Shown here: piece after piece, positions 23,303-34,567 of the stretch | Position numbering within the stretch: position 1 is the stretch's first letter | Layout: each line of letters opens with the position of its first letter | From: Phycomyces blakesleeanus NRRL 1555(-) | Taxonomy: Eukaryota > Mucoromycota > Mucoromycetes > Mucorales > Phycomycetaceae | DNA: 64,000 nt | NCBI RefSeq assembly: GCF_001638985.1 | Contig: NW_017265135.1 | Location: 1,479,223-1,543,222 of the forward strand | Reading direction: 5' to 3' | Program-made: the position numbers and the translations under genes | The notes under the pieces: model-generated | Told to the model about the DNA's origin: nothing | Seen by the model: the letters and a program-made list of their open reading frames with translations, nothing else | Database searches by the model: none

Positions 23303-25322
23303 TCAGAATCCAAAATATGACATATATGTCACAGGGTATGGCTCGGCTTTTGGGGTATTTGATAAATTGAATCGAGCTTTCTGTAGTATTTCAGCCAAAG
23401 ATACATTTTCACCAATGTGGCTATCAGGGTCTGCGATCTGTACGATTTCCTTTGCTATCCGCCGTGCTTGACTATGTTCCTGCTCAATCTACAAAATCAA
23501 CAACGGTTATAATTAACATGTGCTGTTTTTAAATGATCATAGTGATGGTAATAAAGGTGTGATTTACCTTGGATAATCTCAAGCCAGCCTTTTTTGATGC
23601 AAATTTAAGCCTTGTGTACTCTATTGTTGATGAATTCTGCAAATCTTGTAAAAGGCTCGCTTTGGATTGACTTTCTTTGAGCTTTTCAACAGCCATTCGG
23701 AGACGGTACTTGATGACCTCCAGCTCGTTCCGACAGCGCTCGATTTCTTCTCTGTGGGCAGCCACCATCAACTCTCGCTTGGTCTCCCAGTGAGCCTGTA
23801 TTTCGGAAGCATCCTTGGACATTGACATGTTTGCAACTTTTAATCGTTCTTCCCAGGTCTCTTCAGTTTCCCGGAGCGCCCTTTGGAGTCTTTGGTTCTG
23901 TGCTTCGACAAATTCTTCTTGTTGGTTCTGATGCTCAATCTTGAGAATCTCCTTTGCGTTCGAGTGCTCTTCTACCATGTCTTTAATCGTCTGGTCGTGC
24001 TCGGCTACCAGATTCTGAATCCGGGCTTCATGTTGCATCGACACCCGGCGGCTTTCGTTTATAAACAAGTCCTTGAGTCGATTAATTTCATTTTCAAAAT
24101 TTAGCATCATTTGATCTGTTTTCTTGGCATGGGCTTCTTTGAGCTGCCGTGTCAGTTCGTTAAGTCTGGTGGTCTCGTGTGAACTTATTCCTGTCAGAGA
24201 CAGAGTTTTCTTTTTCTTTGAGAATATGTTCAAAAAGGGCGATTCAAGAGATTGCGGTGGGGATATCTCTCTAGAAGCAGCAATAGCAATACTAGTTGCA
24301 GTATCGTTATCATTAAAGGTAGAGTCTAGCCGCTGTTGTTGTTGTTGTTGTTGTTGTCTGTGATGACTTTGATGACTATGGTGGCTATGGGTTTCTTGCA
24401 TCTCTAGTTGTGCCTCCCACGCTTTTCTTTCTGCCGCATGTTCCTTACGCATGTGAGCTATGGTGTCCTCAAGATATAAGATCCGATCATCTTTGCTTAT
24501 TTCACTGAATCCTACTCCAACTGGTGAGCTAGGTTCGCTCTGGGTCTGTCTAAGATGGTTTTGAAGCTGGGCATATTCTGTCTCTTTTGCACTAAGGCGT
24601 TCCTGAAAACCATAAATTCTTCTGGCATTGTTGGTTCGCTCTGTTTTGAGGGTCACATCATGGCGGCTCTTCCATTCTTGAATATCATCCTGGTGTTCCT
24701 GTTGCTCCTTTTTGAGCTGGTGTTTCAGCTCTTGTATCTAATGTTTATTGTTGACATGTCAGGAAACTGAAATGGGTTCCTTTATTTTTGTTTTTGTGTT
24801 TTGTAGAGTACAAATGATAACAATAACAACAATACTAATAATGTTCAAGTAGGGAAATTGTACCTGCTGTTCAAAATCCTCTTGTGTCTGTTGGTACTTT
24901 TTGTCAAACGTAACATCTTTGATTTTGAGTTCTCGAAGTAGCTGAGCAAAAAAGAAAAATGAAATAAATAACGTTATTGATAAGAGCAAATATAAAGTAT
25001 TTTATGTATAAATAGATTCTTACACTGGTTTTTGTCTTTTCAAATTGCCTGCGTTCTTCTTCTAATGTATTGTTTAAAGAAGAAACCTGTTGAGTGAATT
25101 CACTCAACCGACGTAAAAGCTATTGATATTCTTTAGTGGCATGTCTAACATAAATGTATATATAGAATTTCCTATTGTTTGATACATTCAAGGATAATGC
25201 AATATAATATCATATCGTATTATATATATATATATTTGTTCTTGCCAATACACTACCTTTGCTTGGTCTATTTCCCATTCTTGGATCATATCTGTATGTA
25301 GTGTCTTGACAGTAGATTCCAT
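23303..25322 (-). CDS. Long coiled-coil protein, 5 exons
   Basis: Exons 25257-25322, 25024-25119, 24864-24941, 23568-24737 and 23303-23488, all joined in phase 0, give 531 residues. Nearly the whole protein is heptad-like coiled coil (for example RLNELTRQLKEAHAKKTD and HREEIERCRNELEVIKYRL). It is interrupted near residues 165-200 by a His/Gln-rich stretch (HSHHSHQSHH followed by eight Gln). An SPFLNIFSKKKK segment lies between coils and could be a basic binding patch. No catalytic motif, membrane segment or GRIP/FHA-type end domain is visible. Such proteins usually act as scaffolds or tethers at cytoskeletal or membrane structures, but no specific family can be named. At the second acceptor the TAG of CAATAG serves as splice site; read as coding it would be a stop. 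Confidence 0.75.
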
Positions 25323-25656
25323 AGATGTGTATGTGCAATAATACTATTCTTTTTGTTTTTGTTTTTTGTTTTGGAAGAGGGTAAAGAAAAGAGAGGCAGT
25401 TATATAGAAATATGATCTTATGTATAATAAAAGCGACTCTGTAGCAGTATCACGTTCCACATAGCTGTCCATGTGGATAATGCAGACAATTTGGATACTG
25501 TGTGTACTAACCTATCAGCATTTGATAAATAGCAATTGTTTTCTTTTCTTCTTTTCTTCTTAACAAAACCAACCAACAGTATATATATAGATAAATAAAT
25601 AAAAAGAGTGTAGCCTCTTTTAAACTTGTGTATATTGTTGACCCAAATGAACTTCT
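25323..25656. other. Short intergenic region
   Basis: About 330 bp between the start of the coiled-coil gene and the stop of the Vps37-like gene, both on the minus strand. It must hold the coiled-coil promoter. It contains T-rich and A-rich runs and no other feature. Confidence 0.5.
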
Positions 25657-27199
25657 TTATATAAACAGCTTGTCTTTTTGTGCACGCTCCAGCTTGCTTG
25701 CTCGCAAATGATATACTTTACGCATTTCTCTAAACTGTTTCACAAAAACATCGTGGTTCAAGTCACCGTCCAAGAAACTTTGGGCTACAGATTCTGACAT
25801 TTCATCATATTCATAGACGCCTGACTTGAGACGAGTAAGAACTGTAGAGGCAGAGAAACGCTATATATATATGTGTGTGTGTTTGTATATATAATGTTTA
25901 TATGTTTGTATATAAAATAAAAAGAAACAAAAAAATAGAATATTTGTTGTATGTTTGTTTGTATATAATTGTGCTTTCGATTAATGAGATGACTTACACT
26001 AAATGCCTCTTGCTGCTGCTGTTCCTTGACATCAAATTCTTCCTTGAGTTTCTTGTATTCGGCATCTAATGCCTCAACCTCACTTCTCAACAAAGTCAAT
26101 CCGTCCTGTCTATTCAGATTCTTATCTAAAAAATATAAATTCATATATTTATACACACCATCACCGCCAGTATTATTAGTATATATGCCACTGAATTACC
26201 CAATGTTTGGTCATGAAAGAAGCCGAGGGAGGATAGGGTACGGGGAAAAATGGATCTGTTCCTTACATGCTATACTTTCATTTCCATTTCTCAACTCTCC
26301 TTGAACTGTTTTTAGATTCTGCACCCGCTCCAGTGAGTGGAAAAAGAGATCGAATGCATAATCGCTTGTCAATAATTCGTGTGCTTGTTCAGGACTAAGA
26401 AGAAGAAATACAATAAGAACAAAGAAAGAAAACATTACATATAATATGAATATAAAGTGTAAAAAAACATATCTCGTAGCTATTGTATGTGTTTTTTTTT
26501 GGAGCTTACGTTGTGTGTGAAATTGCCATATATTCGTTATTCGTCAAGCCAGAAGAGGATGGTAATGTTGACTGATTGGCAGTTGGAATTGCAGGAGGAG
26601 GACGGTGGCTATAATGACTATTTTATATCAATCCAAGCTTTTTATGTGAGTTATTGTGGAACCAAGTCGATTATATATTATATATGTATGCATTACCTAT
26701 TGTTACTGTTATTATTATTATTATTATTATTAATATTAATATTAACATTGTTGTTGTTGGGCCGAGGAATTTGAGGAGCATAAAGAGGTTCGTTTTTGTT
26801 CTTTACAGGAGGTTGGCGATTAAACTCATCTCGGATTGATTTTACAAGTACTCCAAGATTAGAAGAAGGTGTCCATTGGAATTGACCTTCGTTGCTTATG
26901 AGATCTTCTTTAATCAATGGATGGCGAGTACCGGGAGGTGAAATGGTAATGACTGGTGGTTCATCAGGGAATTGAGGTGGCAAAAGGACGAGAATAAAAA
27001 AGTCATCTTCGGTTGAGCTCCAGGGGATTTCATATAGCTGTCCTTCAACTGCTACACTAACAGCAGAATTGTGTATGTAGAGAGACCCGATTTGCTGTCG
27101 TTTCCTGATAATCATTATTATCATTCCTTTGTGAATAATTTGTCGCATAAAGATAGAGTCATTAATAAAGAAGCCTTACACGTCTTGTAAAGCTGCCAT
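25657..27199 (-). CDS. VPS37: Vps37-type ESCRT-I subunit (UEV + Mod(r)), 6 exons
   Basis: Exons 27180-27199, 26697-27104, 26510-26617, 26267-26394, 25998-26125 and 25657-25860 give 331 residues. The N-terminal ~125 residues form a ubiquitin E2 variant-like fold (VEGQLYEIPWSS, LPPQFPDEPPVITISPPG). A low-complexity Asn run (encoded by the ATT repeats at 26708-26750) and a Pro-rich linker follow. The C-terminal half is a coiled coil and Mod(r) domain with the diagnostic SFLDGDLNHDVFVKQFREM and KVYHLRASKLERAQ. This architecture equals animal VPS37A, the ESCRT-I subunit that sorts ubiquitinated cargo into multivesicular endosomes; yeast Vps37 lacks the long UEV region. The initiating exon is only 20 nt long (MAALQD + 2 nt), so start choice depends on the first splice. 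Confidence 0.88.
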
Positions 27200-28576
27200 G
27201 CTTATTTCTTGGGATAAGTAAAGAAATAAGGTCAAAAGATAAAAAGATAAAAGGGTAGAAATATAAATATATTATATTATAAAAACAGGAAAGCTGACGT
27301 AGATAAAGAAGAGTATAGAGTGAACAACTTTGTGAACCTTCTTGACTATTTTTCACTCCCAGTCAAGAAGGGTCGGAACCCAGTCCAAAGTTAGAAATCC
27401 AAAAAAAAAGAGTAGAAGAGAGATACAGTGATTTTTATTTTTGTGGAGTGTCCCGTTAATTTCTGGCGCTAGTGTATATGCGTTAACCTCTCTTAAAAGT
27501 CCATTATATTTTACCATGAGAAAAAAAAGTGAAAATAAAAACTATTTTGACCGTTTGACACAGCCAGTTCATGATTTGAATAGCCCATTTTTTGTTCTTG
27601 TCCCCATACAGTAGAAAATATCTGCCAAGTGATTCTATATGGCTATCGTAATCCACCACGATTGTTCTGACCATCTTGTAGCTCCACTAAACAATACAAC
27701 AAAAGCGAGTATCAAATAAATATACGAGAAGTACTTTTTTCTTTCATACTTTAAAAACACGGCAACGTCGTCAGGATTATTCGATAAACCCAGCGTATGA
27801 AATTACACATAACAGAATATTTTTTTTATCAAATTTCCAATGAAGTCTACCATTGCCTAAATGAGTCGCTGGTGTGTCGCCTTTCTTTCAATACCAAGAG
27901 ATTTCCTAACGTATCCAGCGTTTATCCAATTACTGTTAGTGTTATTGATTTCGTTAATCCTAGGCAGACGACGTTTCCTGGTTGGGGGCGACATTTTGAT
28001 TCTATCGGACTATATCTGGTCCTTAAGGCTCCCTTCTTATTATAACAGTTAATACAAAACCAGGATATAGGATGTTTGTATCAAGATCTTCTTTTGTATC
28101 TTGCAAAAAACAAAACAAATAGAAATAAAAGGGCAGTGGAGATTACTCGCCAGTCGGCGCCATCGAACTCTGGTAATATAGATACAATAGATGAAAGAAA
28201 GACAAAGACAACGACATCATACGTGTAAGAAGGGCCAATAAACAGTAAAAATATTCAAAAGGATTGCGTCAGACTTTAATTACAGGAGCTACTTGTAATA
28301 TTTTCACATAACGGGCTATGGATATAGGGTAGATTTTTATGGCCAAGGAAGTCTGAATTTAGGGTTACTAATTGAATATATATATATATATATTCAGAAC
28401 ACGCCATTTTGACCTGAAGAATTTAAAGAAAGACACCAGGCATAGTCTAGTTAAGTAGAAACATCGTCCCTGTAGGATTGCTGTTCCAATGTCTATAATA
28501 TTTTTTTTCTAAATTCGCAAATATACTCCACTCCTTAGAAAGCTGGCAAAGTTGGGATTGTTTGGTCATCATTTAT
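27200..28576. other. Intergenic region with coding-like remnants
   Basis: About 1.4 kb. On the minus strand one frame from an ATG at 27993 reads MSPPTRKRRLPRINEINN, is interrupted by TAG and TAA, then continues with LGLSNNPDDVAVFLK. A further stretch at about 27510-27690 reads MVRTIVVDYDSH and GRYFLLYGDKNKKWAIQIM. I could not join these pieces by plausible introns. They may be a decayed gene. The family is not recognised. Confidence 0.35.
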
Positions 28577-28920
28577 CTAATACTGAGCGACAGAGTTAGT
28601 ATTGGTAGCTTTTCTTATTTCTTCATCTGGCAAGGGGCATATACCGAATACCTCTTTGGAACCACGGAATTTAAGCGCATTGATATCAATTGCACTTGTG
28701 TCCCATGCGGTATCACCCTGATAGTTTATTTGACCTTTTGAGAGAGAGAGAGAGAGAGAGAGAAATTTTCTTGGAAGTCCAACCATACTTTGAAGAAAGG
28801 ACGGTATTATTATTATTTTAGTACAGTTGAACAAATTCTGTTGGAGTACAAGGGTAATGATAGCAATAGATTTACTTGAATGAAGTAAAAATACCAAATA
28901 ACTTTGTAAAATAGTATCTC
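28577..28920 (-). pseudogene. Possible gene fragment with C-terminal exon
   Basis: A minus-strand frame ending at the TAG at 28577-28579 encodes INYQGDTAWDTSAIDINALK and then SKEVFGICPLPDEEIRKATN, ending SVAQY. It looks like genuine protein sequence. Upstream, an intron could run from GTATGG near 28793 through a (CT)n polypyrimidine tract to an AAAAG acceptor near 28737, joining NLFNCTKIIIIPSF. No start codon or further exon could be identified upstream before the (TA)n run at 28936-28966. It is therefore probably a fragment. I do not recognise the family. Confidence 0.35.
28741..28763. repeat. (GA)n microsatellite
   Basis: Eleven or so GA units on the plus strand, CT on the minus strand, where they would form the polypyrimidine tract before a possible splice acceptor. 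Confidence 0.8.
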
Positions 28921-28933
28921 TTAGAACAAGCAG

Positions 28934-28935
<2 letters not shown>

Positions 28936-28967
<32 letters not shown>
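28936..28967. repeat. (TA)n microsatellite
   Basis: About 16 uninterrupted TA units in an otherwise AT-rich intergenic stretch. Confidence 0.85.
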
Positions 28968-28970
<3 letters not shown>

Positions 28971-29317
28971 AGATGTCAAGAATGAACATCAAGAAAAAGG
29001 TTCAAAGTTCCGGTACAATCCCGAAGACTAGATAGCCAACTGAGCAATATCTTAAACCCTGTGATCATAAAATCAATCTATTTTTAAGCACAAATACACT
29101 GTTGCTTTATGTCAGTTAAAATAAGCTGAGCCAAGATTTACCCTATTTTCTTCTTCTTCCTTTTCCTTTCTCCTTTTTTCTCCTTCTCAATTTTCTATCT
29201 TCAAAAAAAAACAAACTTTATTTCCTTGATTTTATTTTATTCTTCAACTTCCTTTTATTGCCTTTTCTTCTTCCTCTATACGTATTTCTTTTTGGAGATT
29301 GCTTGAATCTATTCGAA

Positions 29318-31624
29318 ATGGGACTATTCAAGACATTTGACATGATTGTTCATGGTGGTGTTCAACAGCCAGAATCACATGAGAAGAAGAAAACATATGA
29401 GTTTGGACATCTACTTGGTAATATCAACAATTATTTTATTTTATTTTATTTATTTGTTTATTCATTATAGGCAGTGGCTCCTTTGGTTCTGTCAAATATG
29501 CCAAACGATTGAGTGACGACAAAGATGTTGCTGTAAAGGTGATCCCGAAGCGCAATGTCAAAGGACACTATGATATGGTCTATGCAGAAATGAAAGTATT
29601 ACAAGGATTAGAGCACCCCAATGTGATTGGATTTTACGATTGGTTTGAATCTCGGTAAGAAAGACCCATGAGAATCCAATTGTTAGTTTTACTACAGCAA
29701 TTGTGAATCAAATGGATAGATCACAGTAATGAAGAGTAATATTACTATCATTATTATAAGAAAAATTTGACTAATCTTTCTTTCTTTCTGATATTTTCTG
29801 AAAAGTGAGAAATTCTATCTGGTTTTTGAACTGTAAGCCAAGCTATTTTTATTTTTATTTTTTAATTGTTATTATTATTTTGGGATTCCAAACAAGAAAA
29901 GGCTTCAGTGGCTGATTTTCGTACGAACATACGTGTGTATCTACTGGTGGCTTTCATTTTATGTAGTGCAACAGGTGGTGAACTGTTTGACAGGCTATTT
30001 GAACGCGGAAAGTTTACGGAAAAGGATGCTGTAAGTATATAAATTTAAATATACATTTCTTTATTGTAGTCAATGAATAGTATCTTATTTTTTGTTTTTT
30101 GTGCCTGAATCAAAAAATAATAATACTAATACTAATAATATTTGAATTTCAATTGATTTGATTCTCTTCTTTAGACTGCTGTGATTCGATCTGTGTTGAA
30201 TGGATTGGAGTTCCTACATGCCAACAAGATTGTCCATCGAGGTTAGGGCCAAAAATAAGATCAATTGATCTATCAACCGGTCAAAAGATCAAAAGATCAA
30301 AAGATCAATCAATCAAGCAATCAAGCAATCAATTATATAGTATACTGATCTAATATATATATATATATATGTATTGGTAGATATGAAGCCTGAGAATCTT
30401 CTCTTCAAGACGCCCGATGCAAATGCAGAACTTGTTATCTGTGATTTTGGGTATGTAGTTATATATGTATGCTATGGTAGTAATAATGAATCAGACTAAA
30501 TCTAATCAATTCCCATTTATATATATATATATATATTTTAAAAAAAAGTATTGCCAAGATGGCCGATGAGACCTCTTCTCCTCTTCACACAGTATGTGGC
30601 TCCCCTGGATATGTTGGTGAGTCAAAGAAATAATAAATAACCAAATTGATCGGTTCAGTGATTGGGCAGCAAAAACGGAACATGCGATTAACCAAATATA
30701 TATTTATACATCTTTATTATTGTAGCACCAGAAGTCCTTTTGAAAAAAGGATACGGGACAGCCATCGATATGTGGGCCGTAGGGTAAATAAAGATGACTG
30801 TTACTATGATTATGATAATACTAATACTAATCTCATCATGACTTTTTAGAGTAATCACGTACACTTTGTAAGTAATTGGCTCATATAATTTCGCTTTATT
30901 GATAAAAGACTTGGCTGATAATAATAACCATTATAACAATCTATATTTATATCTATCAGGCTATGTGGCTATCAGCCATTCCAAGCAGACGATCAAATGG
31001 AATTAGTGGATGAGATTATACACGCTCGATATGAATTCCATGAACGTTACTGGCGCAACGTATCCCAAGAAGGTACGATAAACAACCGATAAATGTGCTC
31101 ATTAATCTCACGCCTTAAATATGTATATATACATATAATATCATGCTTTATTTTTTACTTTATTGTGTGTAGCAAAGGATTTTATCAAAAAATTGCTTAC
31201 TTTGGACGCAGACAAGCGTCCCACTGCAGTAGAAGCACTTAAAGATAAGTGGCTCAACAGCTTGGATATGCCCGAGGTCGATCTTTTGGAAACCGTGCGC
31301 GAGAACTTTAACCCACGCAGAAAACTTAAAAGCGTGGTTGGTGCTGTGAGAGCAATGAACCGTCTCAAGACGAACATCTCTCAAAAGGGAAGTGAAACAG
31401 ACCTTCCTGGACTCACTCCCACTATTGTACCGACAACACCGACAACACCAGTACCAGAACAAGCATCAGCACAAACACCAGCACAGACACCGGTACAAAC
31501 ACTGGAATCAGTGGCAAAATCAGCACCAAAATCAACGCAGGCACACGTACCAGTATCAGTACCAGCACCATCTGCAAATGTACCTGCCCCACCTGCCCCA
31601 ACAACTACAGCAGTCGCACAATAA
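29318..31624 (+). CDS. Calcium/calmodulin-dependent protein kinase (CaMK1-like), 11 exons
   Basis: Exons 29318-29417, 29471-29654, 29806-29832, 29967-30030, 30175-30241, 30381-30450, 30549-30616, 30726-30783, 30850-30867, 30960-31072 and 31173-31624 give 406 residues. All kinase signatures are intact: Gly loop GSGSFGSV (34-41), Lys56 in VAVKV, HRDMKPEN (146-153), DFG (169-171) and APE (194-196). Thr185 in LHTVCGSPGYVAPE corresponds to the activation-loop site of CaMKI phosphorylated by CaMKK. After the lobe, RRKLKSVVGAVRAMNRLK is a basic amphipathic helix suitable for autoinhibition and calmodulin binding. The last ~70 residues are Thr/Pro/Ala/Gln repeats (PTTPTTPVP, AQTPAQTPVQT), probably disordered. 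Two exons are very small (27 and 18 nt). The kinase would phosphorylate Ser/Thr substrates in response to Ca2+; targets are unknown. Confidence 0.92.
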
Positions 31625-31794
31625 GCCAAAACAAACAAATAACCATCCCCCTTTTTATATATATATACGCACATATAACAGCAACAACAACAGCAACAAC
31701 AATAATAATAAGGAGTTCTCTATCCCTCTCTCTCTTATTATTTTCATTATATAGTTTATCCTTTTTTTATTTTATTTCTATCTTCCTCCCTCCA

Positions 31795-31827
31795 CCCCCC
31801 CCCCCCCCTTTTTTTTTTAAAAAAAAA
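31795..31827. repeat. C14-T10-A9 homopolymer tract
   Basis: Fourteen C, then ten T, then nine A in direct succession. It lies between the convergent ends of the kinase and COQ3 genes, so it sits in the 3' flanks of both. The T10-A9 half is a perfect palindrome. Confidence 0.85.
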
Positions 31828-31893
31828 CCAATCAATCAATCAATTAATATACACATAATATTAATATAAAATAAAATAAAAACATTTTCTATA

Positions 31894-33166
31894 TTATGCA
31901 ACCAACGTTTCTTGTGTGATGATTCGTCTTCTGGCAGAGAGAATATAATTGACCTCTAAGCTCTCGAATCCACCAATGCCCACCATTCCCTCTTGCTCAA
32001 ATACATGCCATTTGCGCAGAATTGGGTCCCAGCGAATACCCCGGACACTCTCAACCACCCACTCCTGACCAAAGGAGTGTACTGCATCAATTAGTTCTTT
32101 GCTCTTGATGTACTTGCTCCAGTCGTGGGTGCCCTTGTGGACCAAGCCAAGGATGTCCTCAGCCAACAGGACGGTCAGTCCATAAGCAATCGGCGTCCGT
32201 CCCATGGTTGACAAAAACAGGCGGCCATCAGGACGAGTGAGTTGAGCACATGTACGCAAGAAATCCAGAGGTTGGTTGACATGTTCAATGATCTCCATGG
32301 CCAATACTACATCAAAGCTCTCTTCTGCTGCCAGTAGATCCTCTATATAACATTGTACATACACAACATACACACACACATATATATATATACACCAAAT
32401 AAAAAAAAACAAGAATAATGATAATGATACTAATAAACAAATCAATGTGTTCCTTCTACCCTCGCAACCTCTTTACTTTAAATTTTACTTTTGTGTCCAA
32501 TGTGTCTCGATCTCTCACACACTTTCTATCTTTCTTTGTATGTATATGTAATAGTATTATTACTTTTTTTTACCTAGATGAAGTGCTTTTTACCTGCTGT
32601 GGTGTGTCTGTAATCCAACTTGCCCGGTCCTTTCCACAACATTGGATCTTTACGTGAGTGAAGTTTTGCCATTTTGATGTTGTCTCCAGAAGCATCTGCG
32701 CCTACCACAGTACCTCCAAGGCGACACAAAGACTTTGTGGATGTCATCAATACATATATAAGTATTATTTTCTGGATTAGAACACATCTCTCTTTCTCTG
32801 TCTGTCTTAATGGGGTATTTATATTCAACACAATAGTATTGGTAGTATATATATATGTACCTCTGACAAAAGACCTCCACCGCAACCGATATCCAACATA
32901 CGCAAGCCTTCAAAGGGCTTTGATGGACGAGCTGGATTTGTGTTTAGTTGGTCGCGTACATATGCAACTCTGGGTGGGTTGAGTAGCTGGAGCATAGAGA
33001 ACTCTCCCTCAGGGTCCCACCACTCGGCTGACTTGTCGCTAAACTTTTGTACTTCGGCAGCATCTACGGTTGAAAACGTAGGGTGGGTGGCAAAGGTTGC
33101 ACGCTGAACGGCACGGTGGTGACGGGGTAAAGTGCGAAACAAGTCTCCAAACTTCTGACGTAACAT
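31894..33166 (-). CDS. COQ3: Coq3 O-methyltransferase of ubiquinone biosynthesis, 3 exons
   Basis: Exons 32861-33166, 32594-32732 and 31894-32342 give 297 residues. The SAM-binding fold is clear: motif I LDIGCGGGLLSE, then GGTVVGADASGDNIKMAK, SFDVVLAMEIIEHVNQP, and RPDGRLFLSTMGRTPIAY. EIIEHV and STMGRT are typical of the UbiG/Coq3 family, which carries out both O-methylation steps of the quinone head group in the mitochondrial matrix. The N-terminus (MLRQKFGDLFRTLPRHHRAVQRA) is basic, lacks acidic residues apart from one Asp and fits a mitochondrial presequence. Splice borders GTACAT..AAAG and GTAAAA..ATAG keep the frame. The second acceptor TATATAG lies at the end of a (TA)-rich intron of 251 nt. 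Confidence 0.93.
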
Positions 33167-33632
33167 ACTAATATATTGTATTGTATTTTACTTTACTTTT
33201 TATTTATTTATTTATTTATAATAAAATAAAATAAACCAATATGTCGGTAGCGTATAAAGGATATATGTATATAAGGGAGGAGAGAGAGAGAGAAAAGGTG
33301 GAAAGAAGAGGGGGCGAGAGGACTATAGTGTAGGGATATGAAATTCGAAAATAATATTATATATGCGTGGGTGGGTGTAAATAATACGCGGGGTGAAACT
33401 AATGGAATGTGCTATATAAATATATATATATATTCTATTCTATTCCCACTATATTATTTCTGTAGTGCGTATTTGTGACTGAACTTGTTTATTTTCTCCA
33501 ATTCATATAAAATAAAATAAAATAAAATAAATTAATGGAATTAAAAATTTATGTGACTGACTTTGGTTCATGACTTCTTTTTCAAAGGCTTTCAATTTCC
33601 GATTATTATTTTTTTTGAAGCAAACCAAAAAG

Positions 33633-33640
33633 TATAAATA
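33633..33640 (+). promoter_or_regulatory. TATA box of the U5 snRNA gene
   Basis: TATAAATA, 30-40 bp upstream of the inferred U5 5' end. The spacing fits a Pol II-type core promoter. Confidence 0.55.
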
Positions 33641-33670
33641 GAGACCATTTCTTACCCTCTAATTTTTTTC

Positions 33671-33805
33671 TCCATTGTCTCTGTCTTGTAATCAGATCGG
33701 ATAAATCTTTCGCCTTTTACTAAAGATTTCCGTGGCTGCGGGACACTAAGGAGACTAATCATAATTTTTTGTCACCTCTTGGTTTTGATTAAATCATTTT
33801 AATCT
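33671..33805 (+). ncRNA. U5 spliceosomal snRNA
   Basis: The invariant loop I, which aligns the exons in the spliceosome, is present without change: CGCCTTTTACTAAAGAT at 33711-33727, closed by ATCTTT/AAAGAT and followed by TTCCGTGG. The outer stem pairs GTCTC (33676-33680) with GAGAC (33751-33755). An Sm-binding site AATTTTTTG follows at 33763-33771. A 3' hairpin GATTAAA-TCAT-TTTAATC closes the RNA near 33787-33804. Both ends are estimated from pairing and family length; the body assignment is certain. The gene is on the plus strand, about 500 bp from the divergent COQ3 start and 650 bp upstream of the U6 gene in the same orientation. Confidence 0.92.
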
Positions 33806-34448
33806 TATCAATGATTTGGTATCTTTTTTATTCAAATAATATAAATGAAAATAAAATACAATAAAACATATATTTATGATAACTTTTTATTTTCAAAAAA
33901 GAAATATCGTAGCTATGTGTGTAGTGGGTTAGTGTTAAAAAAAATTTACGCGTTTATTTGGCTCTGAATACTATAAAGAAAGAGAAAACAGGTTTATTTG
34001 TTTCTTTTTTAAAACATATTAAAAATGATATTAAATACAGCGTTTATTTGGATACTAAAGATAATACAAATCTGTATACAAGATATTATTATAAAAAAAT
34101 ATTGAAAATGTCTAATAATTTACGAGATAAAGTAGTATGGCTGTTACTTTCTAATGCACTTATTTTTTTTACAGTGCTCTTCCAACTCGCTCACTCACAT
34201 TAATACACATAAAATATATTCTGATCTATGCATACCAGCAAGAAAAACCATGTATTGTTATAACTAAATTATAATTTTGTATTAAAGTTGGGCATTTACT
34301 CGCAGGTTATTGACATTAGGTTTTGCATATATAAATAATGATGTTAAAAAGTATAATAAAACGTATATATGTATAAACCCACAACTTTTGTAAAGCGGAA
34401 AATAAATGCATATATATAGAATTTTGGGACATTTACTTTAGTCGACAA
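33806..34448. other. Spacer between U5 and U6 genes
   Basis: About 640 bp of AT-rich DNA with no coding signal. The end holds the U6 TATA box. The 81-codon frame at 33958-34203 is low-complexity. Confidence 0.5.
34411..34418 (+). promoter_or_regulatory. TATA box of the U6 snRNA gene
   Basis: TATATATA, 31-38 bp upstream of the U6 5' end, the standard position of the external TATA element of fungal Pol III U6 promoters. Confidence 0.65.
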
Positions 34449-34471
34449 GTGCTTGCACCTCTGTCACATAT

Positions 34472-34503
<32 letters not shown>

Positions 34504-34567
34504 GGCCCCTGCACAAGGATGACACTAAACTTCTGAGATGGAACGCTCTACGGAGCATATTTTTTTT
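34449..34567 (+). ncRNA. U6 spliceosomal snRNA
   Basis: Starts GTGCTTGC and contains the near-invariant core AAAATTGGAACGATACAGAG and AGATTAGCATGGCCCCTGC, including the ACAGAGA box that pairs with the 5' splice site and the AGC triad, followed by AAGGATGACACTAAA and the internal stem-loop. It ends in eight T residues (34560-34567), a Pol III terminator. There is no intron in the RNA gene. A TATA box lies about 33 bp upstream. Identification is certain; the exact 3' end lies within the T run. Confidence 0.97.

Noticed and set aside
24139..24363. Plus-strand Cys run near the end of a frame
   Set aside because: It is the antisense of the CAG/CAA-encoded glutamine stretch in the coiled-coil protein.
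31381..31674. Minus-strand Cys/Gly/Val-rich frame resembling a low-complexity protein
   Set aside because: Antisense of the Thr/Pro/Ala/Gln repeat tail of the CaMK-like gene, which is firmly in the plus-strand frame.
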